A DNA stretch of 64,000 nt from CALUVN01 sp944323595 (GTDB taxonomy: Bacteria > Cyanobacteriota > Vampirovibrionia > Gastranaerophilales > Gastranaerophilaceae), in contig OZ006972.1 in NCBI GenBank assembly GCA_963931255.1, positions 186,001 through 250,000 on the forward strand. The letters run 5' to 3'. Under the pieces are notes generated by a model. The model made no database searches. It was not told the origin of the DNA and saw only the letters and a list, made by a program, of their open reading frames with translations. The position numbers and the translations under genes were made by a program. Below, in pieces: positions 35,675-43,668 of this stretch. Every line of letters starts with the position of its first letter. Position 1 is the stretch's first letter.

Positions 35675-36192
35675 AAGGCTGGTTTGTAAATAATGTACTG
35701 ATGCACAAAGAAATCCGTGCATATCCGCCTCAGCCGCAGGAGACTTCAGGGGTAGTCCACGGTACTGACGCAATTTACCGGTATTCATTAAAAGAGTCTG
35801 AATACCCGACACTAATAATTATAGATGCGATATCTGACGGCAGAGGGGATATAATTCCTCCGGGACATTATGAACTGGCACTTTCTGACAGCATGGACTT
35901 CTTAATTATAATGCAATCCAAACAGCCTATTGCCGTTGTGCCTGTTTTCAAAATAGAGGAAGATAAAACCACTCTGGATGAACAGCGAACACAAAAATAC
36001 AAACGACGCCAGAAAAAATTAGAAAAAGAACGTGCCAAAACAAATAAAAAACGTGCAAAAGTAGGAATGCCGCCGGATGAAGAAATTCCAAACATGGATG
36101 CAACTATAGAATACAATGAAAAAGGCGGATATTACCTGATAAAATATGAAAAAGGCACCATAAAAGCCTGGGGAGCAATAAAAAAGATATAA
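35668..36192 (+). CDS. Unknown protein translationally coupled to rnpA
   Basis: 174 residues. ATG 35668 lies inside the end of rnpA with AGAGG upstream. The N-terminal half is beta-rich (GWFVNNVLMHKEIRAYPPQP, then YPTLIIIDAISDGRGDIIPP) and a Lys/Arg-rich helix follows (KYKRRQKKLEKERAKTNKKR), then MPPDEEIPNMDATIEYNEKG. It is not YidD or YidC, which usually follow rnpA. The basic helix could bind RNA, fitting the RNase P neighbour, but that is inference. No family recognised. Confidence 0.75.
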   Translation: MLEGWFVNNVLMHKEIRAYPPQPQETSGVVHGTDAIYRYSLKESEYPTLIIIDAISDGRGDIIPPGHYELALSDSMDFLIIMQSKQPIAVVPVFKIEEDKTTLDEQRTQKYKRRQKKLEKERAKTNKKRAKVGMPPDEEIPNMDATIEYNEKGGYYLIKYEKGTIKAWGAIKKI

Positions 36193-36279
36193 TAATTGTA
36201 AGTACTTGATTTTTGATTTTCAGCATTTAATAATGGCATGTAAGGGTAACATTAATATAGTTACTAAACAAAAGAATAA

Positions 36280-36356
<77 letters not shown>

Positions 36357-36360
36357 TTTC

Positions 36361-36397
36361 ACTGGAAGTGTCAAACCCTGACACTACCAGTTTTTTT
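36361..36397 (+). terminator. Terminator after the initiator tRNA
   Basis: ACTGG-a-AGTGTC pairs with GACACT-a-CCAGT, then seven T. Confidence 0.85.
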
Positions 36398-36540
36398 AGA
36401 GCTTGTAGGTTGAGGGTTCTTGAATTGTCCCCCAACACAAAGTGGCCCAAATAACCACACTATGTGACATGTACATCAAAATTATACTAAATTGACACAA
36501 TTTTATGTATAACATTTAAAAGAATTAGATGGAGAAGAGT

Positions 36541-37290
36541 ATGAATCAAATTCAACAAGAACTAGAACAAGCAAATGAATTATATATGATAAAACTTGAT
36601 AGTGACGGTTTAGTTATATTATCGCAAGATAATGTGGCAAGAATTGAAGCTATGATTAAAATGGACTCTTCTTATATGAATGCTTCTAATGCCGATGTAG
36701 CGGCGGATAAAAAGAAACGAGGGTCTTCTGCGTATTGGTTTAAACAATTAAAACATTATATAGATAATAACAAGGATACAGCAATATTAAAGGACGCGCC
36801 AAAGAATGCGGTATATGAAGCTGTTTGCGCTGTTGATAGAGAAAACAGTACACATATTAATGCCGACAAGGTTGGCAGGGATGAAATAACTGCTAGAATT
36901 TCTAATCTAACAATTAGAGATTTTATTAAATATTTAAAAAATCCTAAAGGATTAGAATTAATAAATTTAATTGCGCAAAAAACAAGTTCCCCAAATGGCA
37001 AAAGATACCGAACAAATCTATCATTTGCAAGTAAATTTTGTCATTATGCTTGCTTTTATCTGTTTGCAGGACTGGAAGAACAGGATAATTATTCAATTTA
37101 TGATAATGTATTGAAAAAAGTTCTACCATTATATGCTAAAAAATTTGGAATAAATTGTACCAAAAATGATTTAAATAACTACACAAATTATAGGACTATT
37201 GTTGATGAAATTATAAAAAAATCCAATAGTAACATAAGCCGTAATGGTTTTGACCATTTATTATGGTATTATCACAAAGGACGGCTTTAA
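36541..37290 (+). CDS. Accessory-looking protein of unknown function
   Basis: 249 residues from ATG 36541, preceded by GGAGAAG (36531-36537). Soluble, no signal or membrane helix. N-terminal helical region (QQELEQANELYMIKLDS), a middle with SFASKFCHYACFYLF and YSIYDNVLKKVLPLY, and a C-terminal HLLWYYHKGRL. The pattern S-F-x-S-K ... h-x-I-Y-D ... LW resembles the uncharacterised DNA glycosylase (OGG)-fold proteins seen in accessory and defence regions; this is a weak resemblance, not an assignment. It is the only gene here with no household context, next to a tRNA gene and more AT-rich by eye. No integrase or direct repeat marks an island. Confidence 0.7.
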   Translation: MNQIQQELEQANELYMIKLDSDGLVILSQDNVARIEAMIKMDSSYMNASNADVAADKKKRGSSAYWFKQLKHYIDNNKDTAILKDAPKNAVYEAVCAVDRENSTHINADKVGRDEITARISNLTIRDFIKYLKNPKGLELINLIAQKTSSPNGKRYRTNLSFASKFCHYACFYLFAGLEEQDNYSIYDNVLKKVLPLYAKKFGINCTKNDLNNYTNYRTIVDEIIKKSNSNISRNGFDHLLWYYHKGRL

Positions 37291-37343
37291 TTTTTCGCGC
37301 CACTTAAAACAATAAACAAAAACTAATGGGGAGTAATAAATCT

Positions 37344-38045
37344 TTATACAGTAGCAAAAATTTCCTGCTTCCAGCTTCTATAGAAATAAATGGCCAGAAT
37401 AAAATAAACAACCCACATGATAAAAGTCGCATAGGCTTTAGTGCCATTCAAAATCAATTCCAACCACATTAAAGCAGATAATCCGTTAACAATCATCCAG
37501 ATAACCCACTGTTCAATACACCGCTTTACAGTCAGGTACATGCCTGCAATTGACAGAACAGTTGTAATCCCGTCAAATACAGGGCTTGAACCACCCAAAT
37601 ATTTAATAATCACAATAGCATTAATTGAAATACAAATAATAATAACAGTAAGCACTGCCCGCTCTAAATTAGACAACTTTCTTTTTTCAATAACCTTAGT
37701 TTTTTCGTTGAGATGTCTGCGCCATGCAAAAATACCGGCAATCTGCATCGGGAAATAATACCCGAGATACAACAATAAATTCCCGTACAGTCCGTTATGA
37801 AACGAAAGCCACGAATAACACCCCGTCCCCATTAATCCGAAAATATAACATGAAATCTTTCCCTTACCTGCAATTGTAGTATACAAAATACCGCAAAATG
37901 CCGAAATAACAGAAATAATATCATCTTTTACGACAAATGCATTAACTATAATTATTAAAAATACAACAAATAAACCTGCAGCCTCCTGTTTTTTCCAGCC
38001 GCTGAGTTCTGCTTTTATAAAATCTTTTAGCGCATTTTTTGTCAT
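37344..38045 (-). CDS. pnuC: PnuC-type nicotinamide riboside/NMN transporter
   Basis: 233 residues with about seven membrane helices. PnuC signature in the C-terminal half: a run like EQWVIWMIVNGLSALMW with the W-x-x-W-x-x-x-N pattern, and YLGYYFPMQIAGIFAWRRH near 105. Imports nicotinamide riboside or a similar vitamin for NAD synthesis. Convergent with the preceding gene, divergent from the membrane protein at 38112. No NAD riboswitch was seen in the short upstream region. Confidence 0.88.
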   Translation of the reverse strand: MTKNALKDFIKAELSGWKKQEAAGLFVVFLIIIVNAFVVKDDIISVISAFCGILYTTIAGKGKISCYIFGLMGTGCYSWLSFHNGLYGNLLLYLGYYFPMQIAGIFAWRRHLNEKTKVIEKRKLSNLERAVLTVIIICISINAIVIIKYLGGSSPVFDGITTVLSIAGMYLTVKRCIEQWVIWMIVNGLSALMWLELILNGTKAYATFIMWVVYFILAIYFYRSWKQEIFATV

Positions 38046-38111
38046 AATAAATTTTAATTTAATGCTTTTTTAGATTTACTTTTCCTTATGTATGTTATCT
38101 AATAAAAAAAG

Positions 38112-39134
38112 ATGAAAGTAAATTCTTTAATATACAGTAACAAAATTTTGTTAAATAGCTTAAAATTTGCGGCAAAAAACAGTGCTTTGTTTAGCGCAAC
38201 CGCATCACTTACGCTATCTACAATTGCCAGACCGATTTCTATCATGACAACTCCAAACACCGATATGGAGAACAAAAAACTGGCCTGTGCAAAATCCTTT
38301 TCATCTAGTGCTGTAGGATATATGGTAATGCTGACATCCTCGCTGCCCGTTGCTGCTGCCGTAAAAAAAATTGACGAAACACCAGCAAAATACCTGAAGC
38401 AACGAACAATAAATTTCTTAAAAGGCAGTGCTGACACTTTAACCAAATCAGGTAAATATTCATTTGCAACACAACTGTTTAAACTAGGGCTTGGTTTTGT
38501 GATAGCAGCCCCGAAATCAGCTCTTACCTGCGCTCTGATACCGCCGATTATGGCAGGAATTTTCAAACACAAAAAAAATATCCAAAACGCACCAGCCAAA
38601 GAACAAACAAAAGAAATTTCCTTTAGCGGCTTGGGTTCCACCCTGCATAAACAAACACAAAAACTCAGGCAGAATTCAAAAAACGTATATGATGGTTTTA
38701 CAGAACTTCTTGCACATGGCTTTGGCAAGATTATAAACACAAAACCGGTTTTGAATATGACTGAAAAATACAGCGAAACCAACTTTGCCCAACATATAAT
38801 GTCAGCAACAGACGTGGTTTCCACATTAACTTTTGTCAATCAGACCGCAAAAAGCAAAGGCATAAAAGAGGACAGAAAAAGAACTCTTATAAATAATTCT
38901 CTAATTTCAACCGGCTTATGTATAACAGGCGGCTATGGCTTAAACCATGTATTGAAAAAGCCGACCGAAAAATACATTGAAAAATTCAAAGAAATCAACA
39001 AAAACCTGCCGGAATTAGAACGATATATTGAGGGAATAAAAATTGCTAAACCGGCACTGATACTCGGAGGCATTTACTATATAGCAATACCGGCGATTGC
39101 AACATTCTTTGCAGAACGTGTTAATAAAAAATAA
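38112..39134 (+). CDS. Integral membrane protein of unknown function
   Basis: 340 residues. MKVNSLIYSNKILLNSLKFAAK start, several hydrophobic segments (about residues 65-82, 123-148, 272-290 and 310-330) and the internal motif ISFSGLG between charged linkers, related in style to the PxFxG tag in other proteins here. Promoter TTTACT (38075-38080), 17 bases, TCTAAT (38098-38103), only eight bases before the ATG and with no ribosome binding site. An overlapping 246-codon frame on the minus strand is an echo. No family recognised. Confidence 0.75.
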   Translation: MKVNSLIYSNKILLNSLKFAAKNSALFSATASLTLSTIARPISIMTTPNTDMENKKLACAKSFSSSAVGYMVMLTSSLPVAAAVKKIDETPAKYLKQRTINFLKGSADTLTKSGKYSFATQLFKLGLGFVIAAPKSALTCALIPPIMAGIFKHKKNIQNAPAKEQTKEISFSGLGSTLHKQTQKLRQNSKNVYDGFTELLAHGFGKIINTKPVLNMTEKYSETNFAQHIMSATDVVSTLTFVNQTAKSKGIKEDRKRTLINNSLISTGLCITGGYGLNHVLKKPTEKYIEKFKEINKNLPELERYIEGIKIAKPALILGGIYYIAIPAIATFFAERVNKK

Positions 39135-39185
39135 AAGTATTGAAAAGCGCAAAAAATTTTATTCAGGAGTTTTACAAATAAAATC

Positions 39186-39821
39186 ATGAAAATTTTACCC
39201 GCAATAGGAATAAAAAAAGCAGTAGGCATTACCCTAGCAACAGGAGCATTGTTAGTCGGCGGACAGGCATTACGCGGACAAACGCTAAACAGAGATACTA
39301 TCCCTGATAAATTTGAACGCACAGACACCATCAAAATCACTCCGCAGGGCACAAATGCAAAAAGTATTCTTCTTGGTGCCCCAAATCCACAAATAACTAT
39401 AAAAGGAGATACAACGAACGCAGCCATTGTTGTTGACATATCAAAAAACATTCTCTACCATTACAATGAAGACGGTGAAGCCATTTGTGCATATCTTGTC
39501 GCAAGCGGGAAAGAAAAATATCCGACAGATACCGGTGTGCGTATAGTAACCCATGTAGAAAAATACCCGTATAAATCAGCGCCGGCATCAACCAGAAGAC
39601 ACAGGAAACCAAATGACTATGGTCCAAGAACAATCTGTCTTGAAACCATTGACCCAGAAACCGGCAAACGGGGCAAAACAGGAGAGTTTATTCACGGGAA
39701 TAATAACCCCAAAAGCATAGGACAATATGCATCTTTAGGATGTATCAGAATGGATAATGAAGTCATAAAAGAACTTGCAACAAAAGTTAAACGCGGAGAC
39801 ATAATTATTATACAAAAATAA
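39186..39821 (+). CDS. L,D-transpeptidase (YkuD domain)
   Basis: 211 residues. MKILPAIGIKKAVG start with a hydrophobic anchor ITLATGALLVGGQAL (export signal or anchor), linker, then a YkuD domain: AIVVDISKNILYHYNEDGE start, TGVRIVTHVEK, and the active site FIHGNNNPKSIGQ followed by SLGCIRMDNE, with the catalytic His, Ser-x-Gly-Cys-Ile-Arg. Cross-links peptidoglycan through mDAP, consistent with the MurE type here. Follows the membrane protein by about 50 bases. Confidence 0.93.
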   Translation: MKILPAIGIKKAVGITLATGALLVGGQALRGQTLNRDTIPDKFERTDTIKITPQGTNAKSILLGAPNPQITIKGDTTNAAIVVDISKNILYHYNEDGEAICAYLVASGKEKYPTDTGVRIVTHVEKYPYKSAPASTRRHRKPNDYGPRTICLETIDPETGKRGKTGEFIHGNNNPKSIGQYASLGCIRMDNEVIKELATKVKRGDIIIIQK

Positions 39822-39848
39822 TTTTTCGTGTATAATAAAAAGTAAATT

Positions 39849-39991
39849 GATAATTAAATATCTTAATCAAGCGGGGCGTTAGCAGGGACCCGCACAAAAT
39901 CTGACTTAATGTCTGATTTTGGGTGGGGGGATACTGCGCTCGCCACCATGATAATTGAATAGCTTAATCAACCGACAGAAGGGGCGTTAGC
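39849..39991. repeat. Duplicated tRNA-Ala leader
   Basis: A 22-base segment at 39849-39870 recurs at 39950-39971 with two differences, and in each case GGGGCGTTAGC follows (39873-39883 and 39981-39991; gap 2 and 9 bases). The second copy opens the tRNA-Ala gene; the first opens the structured element at 39873. It looks like a duplication of the tRNA-Ala 5' flank and first bases. Confidence 0.6.
39873..39948 (+). ncRNA. Candidate structured RNA ending in CCA, possibly a decayed tRNA copy
   Basis: 76 bases, tRNA length, starting GGGGCGTTAGC like the tRNA-Ala at 39981 and ending CGCCACCA. It does not fold as a tRNA. A different fold is strong: GGCG (39875-39878) with CGCC (39941-39944), GCAG (39882-39885) with CTGC (39934-39937), and AAAATC-t-GAC with GTC-t-GATTTT in the centre. 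Could be a small RNA or tRNA-derived element. No known family recognised; expression unknown. Confidence 0.35.
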
Positions 39992-40053
39992 GCAGTTGGT
40001 AGCGCACGACACTGGCAGTGTCGGGGTCAGGGGTTCGAATCCCCTACGCTCCA
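39981..40053 (+). tRNA. tRNA-Ala (GGC)
   Basis: 73 bases, CCA not encoded. Acceptor GGGGCGT / ACGCTCC, D arm GCGC-AGTTGGTA-GCGC, anticodon loop CTGGCAG in a CGACA/TGTCG stem (GGC, reads GCC and GCU), T arm AGGGG-TTCGAAT-CCCCT. A T run follows the gene. Confidence 0.95.
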
Positions 40054-40096
40054 TTTTTTGTATCATCATGAAAATAAAAATATAAGGAGTATGAGT

Positions 40097-40324
40097 ATGA
40101 TAAAAGTTGCACCTAATATAACAACAAAAATTACAATTCCTGCAGAACAAAAAGTTCAATATACATACAATCATGTCAGCAAACTTGTAAAAGCTAATCA
40201 GGTACAAGCTGATTTTCACGCAGATAGAATTGATATTTCATCACCGACGACAAAACAGACAACTTCTATTCTTGATAAACTTACAGAACTTGGCATCAAT
40301 TTTGTAAAACAATCAAAACAGTAA
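40097..40324 (+). CDS. Small unknown protein
   Basis: 75 residues from ATG 40097, seven bases after AAGGAG. Starts MIKVAPNITTKITIP, then mostly polar (QVQADFHADRIDISSPTTK) and ends LTELGINFVKQSKQ. No signal or membrane segment. Looks translated because of the good ribosome binding site. Family unknown; the MIKVAP start recalls the other M-K-I-x-P proteins. Confidence 0.6.
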   Translation: MIKVAPNITTKITIPAEQKVQYTYNHVSKLVKANQVQADFHADRIDISSPTTKQTTSILDKLTELGINFVKQSKQ

Positions 40325-40375
40325 TTAAGAAAGAGCACGGGATAGTAAGTCCTAATCTGCGTTTTAAATTGTAAT

Positions 40376-40570
40376 TTATTCATCAATGTGTCGACAGAAT
40401 AACCAGTAAATAATACCGAAAAAAGGACAAATATACATCCCCACAGCAATTCTGGATACAGTTCGTGGAAGCATCATTGGATTTGGGTTTTTATTTATCT
40501 GATAAAGAATTATTGATGCAATAAGACCTAAAATAGTAAAAATAATCAGTTTTATAGTAGATTTTTTCAT
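40376..40570 (-). CDS. Small membrane protein
   Basis: 64 residues with two hydrophobic stretches (STIKLIIFTILGLIASIILY and VGMYICPFFGIIYWLFC). No recognised family and no clear ribosome binding site, so coding status is moderate. Lies upstream of the TolC gene on the same strand, but is separated by 56 bases. Confidence 0.5.
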   Translation of the reverse strand: MKKSTIKLIIFTILGLIASIILYQINKNPNPMMLPRTVSRIAVGMYICPFFGIIYWLFCRHIDE

Positions 40571-40626
40571 AAAAACACATTACCACAAACAACTACAAAA
40601 CAAACACAATATCAAAAATAAATTAA

Positions 40627-41928
40627 CTATAATTCAGTAACAAATAGGTCAAATTCGTCGGAATTCACTTCACGCAAAAAGTTTGTCCAGGTATTATAAT
40701 AATCCGCTAACGCCATTGTATAACCTACGATGATAGATTTATATGACTGTTTCATAACTATTAAAGAAGTCAAATCAGATTTTCCCGTTTCGTAATCTTT
40801 CACAGAAACATCAATCAATTCTTCCGAACTTGTCAGAATTTTTGTTTCATAATCATTCAGATTTGATGCAGAAATCATTAACTTATAATAAGCAGCATTC
40901 AAATCTTTTATAGCTTTATTTTTAACAGATTCGTAATTTAATTCAGCCTGCTCAAGCTGTAATTTAGCATTCTTAATTTCCGGAGCATAGTTATAAAACA
41001 CAGGCAAGTTAACAATATTGCCGCCGACATAAGCACCACTGTTATAGCGTCTGTCATCCGTTTGCGTCATGGTCTGATAAGCATATCCGCCTATTAATTC
41101 TAAATCCGGAACCCTTTTTCTCATAACGACAGTTAAATTCTTTTTGGCAACTTCTATCTCCTGCTTCGCAATTTTTATATCAAATCTATGCTCAAGTGCA
41201 CGTTCTGATATTGTATTAAAATCAGGGAATTGAGTTGTCGGCGGTGGTGTCATCAATTCCTGAAAATTATTAGCTTCAGATAAGATATTATCTATAGAAT
41301 CATAGAAAACTTTTGCTTTTGAGTTAATAATTTTATTAAACTCAAACAGGGCACTTTTTACATTAGCCTTTGCAGTATTTACCTGTGTAATCATCTGATT
41401 CAGTGCAATAGTTGCCTGAATTGCATCAATTTCAGGAACTGCACCTGATTTGACATGACGCTGTGCTATTTCCAAAAGTTCTTCCTGCAATTCCTGCTGC
41501 TGTTCCATCGTATCAAGAACGGATTTTGCGGCAACAAGATTAATATAAGCTTCTCTAACATCCATTTCTATATTGAATTTTCTATAATCCACATTTTTTG
41601 AGATTAATTCAAGATTAGCTTTAGCAAGATTTTTTCTTGCACCGCGTTTCCCGATTTCAACCAACTCTGTAAATCCAAGCTGGTTAGGCTCACTTCTGCC
41701 AGCGGCTCCCAGAAAATAGAACGCATTAAAATCAGGGTTTTGCAGACGATTTGCAATTTTTACTTCATTCTTTGCGATATCACGATCAATATTAGATACT
41801 TTTAAATCCATATTGTTTTCAACAGTAATATCTATAGCCTGCTGAAGATTGATTTTTTGCACCTCTTCTACAGCAAAACTAATCACAGGGATAAAATATA
41901 AAAATATAAGAATCAGAAGCTTTTTCAT
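40627..41928 (-). CDS. TolC-family outer-membrane efflux protein
   Basis: 433 residues from ATG 41928. Signal peptide MKKLLILIFLYFIPVISFA, then OEP repeats: helical hairpins with repeated coiled segments (IARNEVKIANRLQNPDFNAF-like region; later KNLAKANLELISKNVDY and KKNLTVVMRKRVPDLELIGG). Forms the trimeric exit duct of a tripartite export system. No inner-membrane pump or adaptor is next to it; the divergent DMT permease is the only transporter nearby. Ends with DLTSLIVMKQSYKSIIVGYT, typical of the second repeat. Confidence 0.92.
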   Translation of the reverse strand: MKKLLILIFLYFIPVISFAVEEVQKINLQQAIDITVENNMDLKVSNIDRDIAKNEVKIANRLQNPDFNAFYFLGAAGRSEPNQLGFTELVEIGKRGARKNLAKANLELISKNVDYRKFNIEMDVREAYINLVAAKSVLDTMEQQQELQEELLEIAQRHVKSGAVPEIDAIQATIALNQMITQVNTAKANVKSALFEFNKIINSKAKVFYDSIDNILSEANNFQELMTPPPTTQFPDFNTISERALEHRFDIKIAKQEIEVAKKNLTVVMRKRVPDLELIGGYAYQTMTQTDDRRYNSGAYVGGNIVNLPVFYNYAPEIKNAKLQLEQAELNYESVKNKAIKDLNAAYYKLMISASNLNDYETKILTSSEELIDVSVKDYETGKSDLTSLIVMKQSYKSIIVGYTMALADYYNTWTNFLREVNSDEFDLFVTEL

Positions 41929-41947
41929 AAAATTCCGTCCATGGAAA

Positions 41948-42018
41948 ATCATACCATAAGACAAAAGTATAGTAAACTTATATAAAAAGTTTACTTACAA
42001 AAAAGTTTAGCCTATAAT
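41948..42018. promoter_or_regulatory. Symmetrical divergent promoters of TolC and DMT genes
   Basis: Perfect inverted repeat AGTAAACTT (41971-41979) / AAGTTTACT (41987-41995), seven bases apart. Each arm holds a TTTACT -35. Plus: TTTACT (41990-41995), 17 bases, TATAAT (42013-42018). Minus: TTTACT (41976-41971), 17 bases, TATGAT (41953-41948). A regulator dimer bound here would cover both -35 boxes. Confidence 0.6.
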
Positions 42019-42037
42019 TAAAAATAGGAGAGAAAAA

Positions 42038-42982
42038 TTGAATAAACAGATTTACGCAAATATAGCTTTATTGACAGTAGCCGTAATATGGGGCTTGACA
42101 TTTACCGCCCAGAGAGTCGGCATGGAATTTCTCGGACCTTATACATTTAATGCTGTCCGTGCAATCCTTGGCAGCATAAGCCTGATTCCTGTTATAATAC
42201 TTTTTAAGTTGATGAAGAAGAAAAAGAAAGCATCATATTCGCCGCAAAAAACAAAAATAAGAAGAATACGTTTGATACAAGGCGGACTTGCATGCGGCAT
42301 AGTGTTATTTCTTGGAATGACTTTACAGCAAATAGGTATAATCTACACATCAGCTGGCAAAGCCGGTTTTATCACCGCTTTGTATATTGTAATTGTACCT
42401 ATATTATCTTTCTTTTACAAACACAAGATTACTGTTAATGTATGGATAAGTGTAATACTAGCAGCATTTGGGCTGTATCTTTTATGTTGCAAAACAGACT
42501 TTACCGTTGCGCCTGCAGATTTGATTCTTATAATAAGTGCTCTTATGTTTGCACTGCATATTATGGTTATAAATCATTATTCTCCGAAAGTTAATCCGAT
42601 AAAGTTATCCTGCGCTCAGTTTTTTGTAGCAGGTACACTTTCCATTGTACCTATGCTTCTGTTTGAGCAACCTACATTGCATAATGTATGGCTTGCAAAA
42701 GATGCTATTATCTACTCAGGCTTTTTTGCCTGCGGGGTAGCTTACACTCTGCAAATTGCAGGACAGAGAAATACATCACCTGTTGTTGCATCTCTAATCC
42801 TGAGTCTGGAATCAGTTTTTGCCGTAGTAGGAGGATTTTTAATTCTCCATGAAGTTCTGTCAATTCGAGAACTGGCAGGTTGCGGCTTTATGATTACCGC
42901 AACCATACTCTCTCAATTAAATTTTCCGGCGAACAAAAAAGCCGCTTTAAATCCGGCTGATACCGAGAGCAAACAAGGATAA
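42038..42982 (+). CDS. DMT/EamA-family transporter
   Basis: 314 residues with about ten membrane helices in two EamA repeats (ALLTVAVIWGLTFTAQRVG first; QFFVAGTLSIVPMLLFE and SLESVFAVVGGFLILHE in the second). Small-molecule exporter; substrate unknown. Start is TTG 42038, supported by AGGAG eight bases upstream. The last 36 bases overlap the convergent holin-like gene. Confidence 0.88.
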   Translation: MNKQIYANIALLTVAVIWGLTFTAQRVGMEFLGPYTFNAVRAILGSISLIPVIILFKLMKKKKKASYSPQKTKIRRIRLIQGGLACGIVLFLGMTLQQIGIIYTSAGKAGFITALYIVIVPILSFFYKHKITVNVWISVILAAFGLYLLCCKTDFTVAPADLILIISALMFALHIMVINHYSPKVNPIKLSCAQFFVAGTLSIVPMLLFEQPTLHNVWLAKDAIIYSGFFACGVAYTLQIAGQRNTSPVVASLILSLESVFAVVGGFLILHEVLSIRELAGCGFMITATILSQLNFPANKKAALNPADTESKQG

Positions 42983-43279
42983 TAATATAGAACCGATTAG
43001 CGCGCTGACAAACCCCTCGACTTCAAAACCAGGAGCGACCGCACCTGCAAGCATTAATAACAATGCGTTAATTACAAAGGAAAACAAACCGAGAGTCAAC
43101 ACATTTACAGGTAAAGTAATTATTTGAATAAGAGGTTTTATGAATGTATTTATGAGTGCCAGAATAACGCAAACCAGTAATGCACTCAAAAAGCTCTCAA
43201 CTTCAATTCCGGGAACGACCCACGAAACGAAGACTATGGCAAGAGCATATATTACCCATCTCAATAATAAATTTAACAC
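42947..43279 (-). CDS. Phage holin-like four-helix membrane protein (PF04020 type)
   Basis: 110 residues, almost all hydrophobic: four helices, with VVPGIEVESFLSALLVCVILALINTF and VAPGFEVEGFVSALIGSILLS around a repeated P-G-[IF]-E-V-[ES] motif. This small family is widespread and called 'phage holin family' or mycobacterial 4-TM protein; no phage genes are near, so a house role is more likely. Convergent with DMT. Confidence 0.85.
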   Translation of the reverse strand: MLNLLLRWVIYALAIVFVSWVVPGIEVESFLSALLVCVILALINTFIKPLIQIITLPVNVLTLGLFSFVINALLLMLAGAVAPGFEVEGFVSALIGSILLSLFALGISRI

Positions 43280-43378
43280 AATAATCTCCCTTTAAAATAC
43301 ATCTTTTACAGATAATAAATATAAAGCGAAATTATATATAAATTATGCCCTGAAAGTGCTAATTATTTTTTAAGTATA

Positions 43379-43573
43379 TTAGAAACTTGTAGCATCCAAA
43401 ATTTCTTTTTGGCGTCTTGCCCGTCCTTCACGAACAGCGCCTACGGCACCTTTTGTTTCAATAGTCTGAATTACTGCATTTTTTGTTTCTTCAATATCAA
43501 TAGATTTATAATTCGTTCCTATAAAATATAAACCAGCTAATACAACTATTAATAAAATTAATTTACCCATCAT
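43379..43573 (-). CDS. Small membrane-anchored protein
   Basis: 64 residues: N-terminal membrane helix LILLIVVLAGLYFIGTNY, then an acidic/basic tail with ETKNAVIQTIETKGAVGAVREGRA. AGAGGG lies just upstream of the ATG. Family unknown. Confidence 0.6.
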   Translation of the reverse strand: MMGKLILLIVVLAGLYFIGTNYKSIDIEETKNAVIQTIETKGAVGAVREGRARRQKEILDATSF

Positions 43574-43632
43574 TCACCCTCTTATATAATACTAAAATTA
43601 TTATACATTATTTAGTTAATCTCTGCAATAGA

Positions 43633-43660
43633 AAAAGAACGGTTTTGCAACCGTTCTTTT
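43633..43660 (-). terminator. Terminator of the giant adhesin gene
   Basis: Perfect 12-base arms AAAAGAACGGTT / AACCGTTCTTTT with a four-base loop; T-rich on both ends. Eight bases past the stop codon of the adhesin gene. Confidence 0.85.
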
Positions 43661-43668
43661 ATCTGATT

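Noticed and set aside
38099..38839. 246-codon minus-strand ORF
   Set aside because: Overlaps the plus-strand membrane protein, which has a promoter directly before its start and a coherent pattern of helices and charged linkers; the minus frame is an echo.
39873..39948. Second tRNA gene
   Set aside because: Length and CCA end fit but there is no D arm, T loop (TTCRANY) or paired acceptor of seven bases; kept only as candidate RNA.
42947..43279. Prophage remnant because of the 'holin' family name
   Set aside because: The family is common outside phages and no other phage gene is present.
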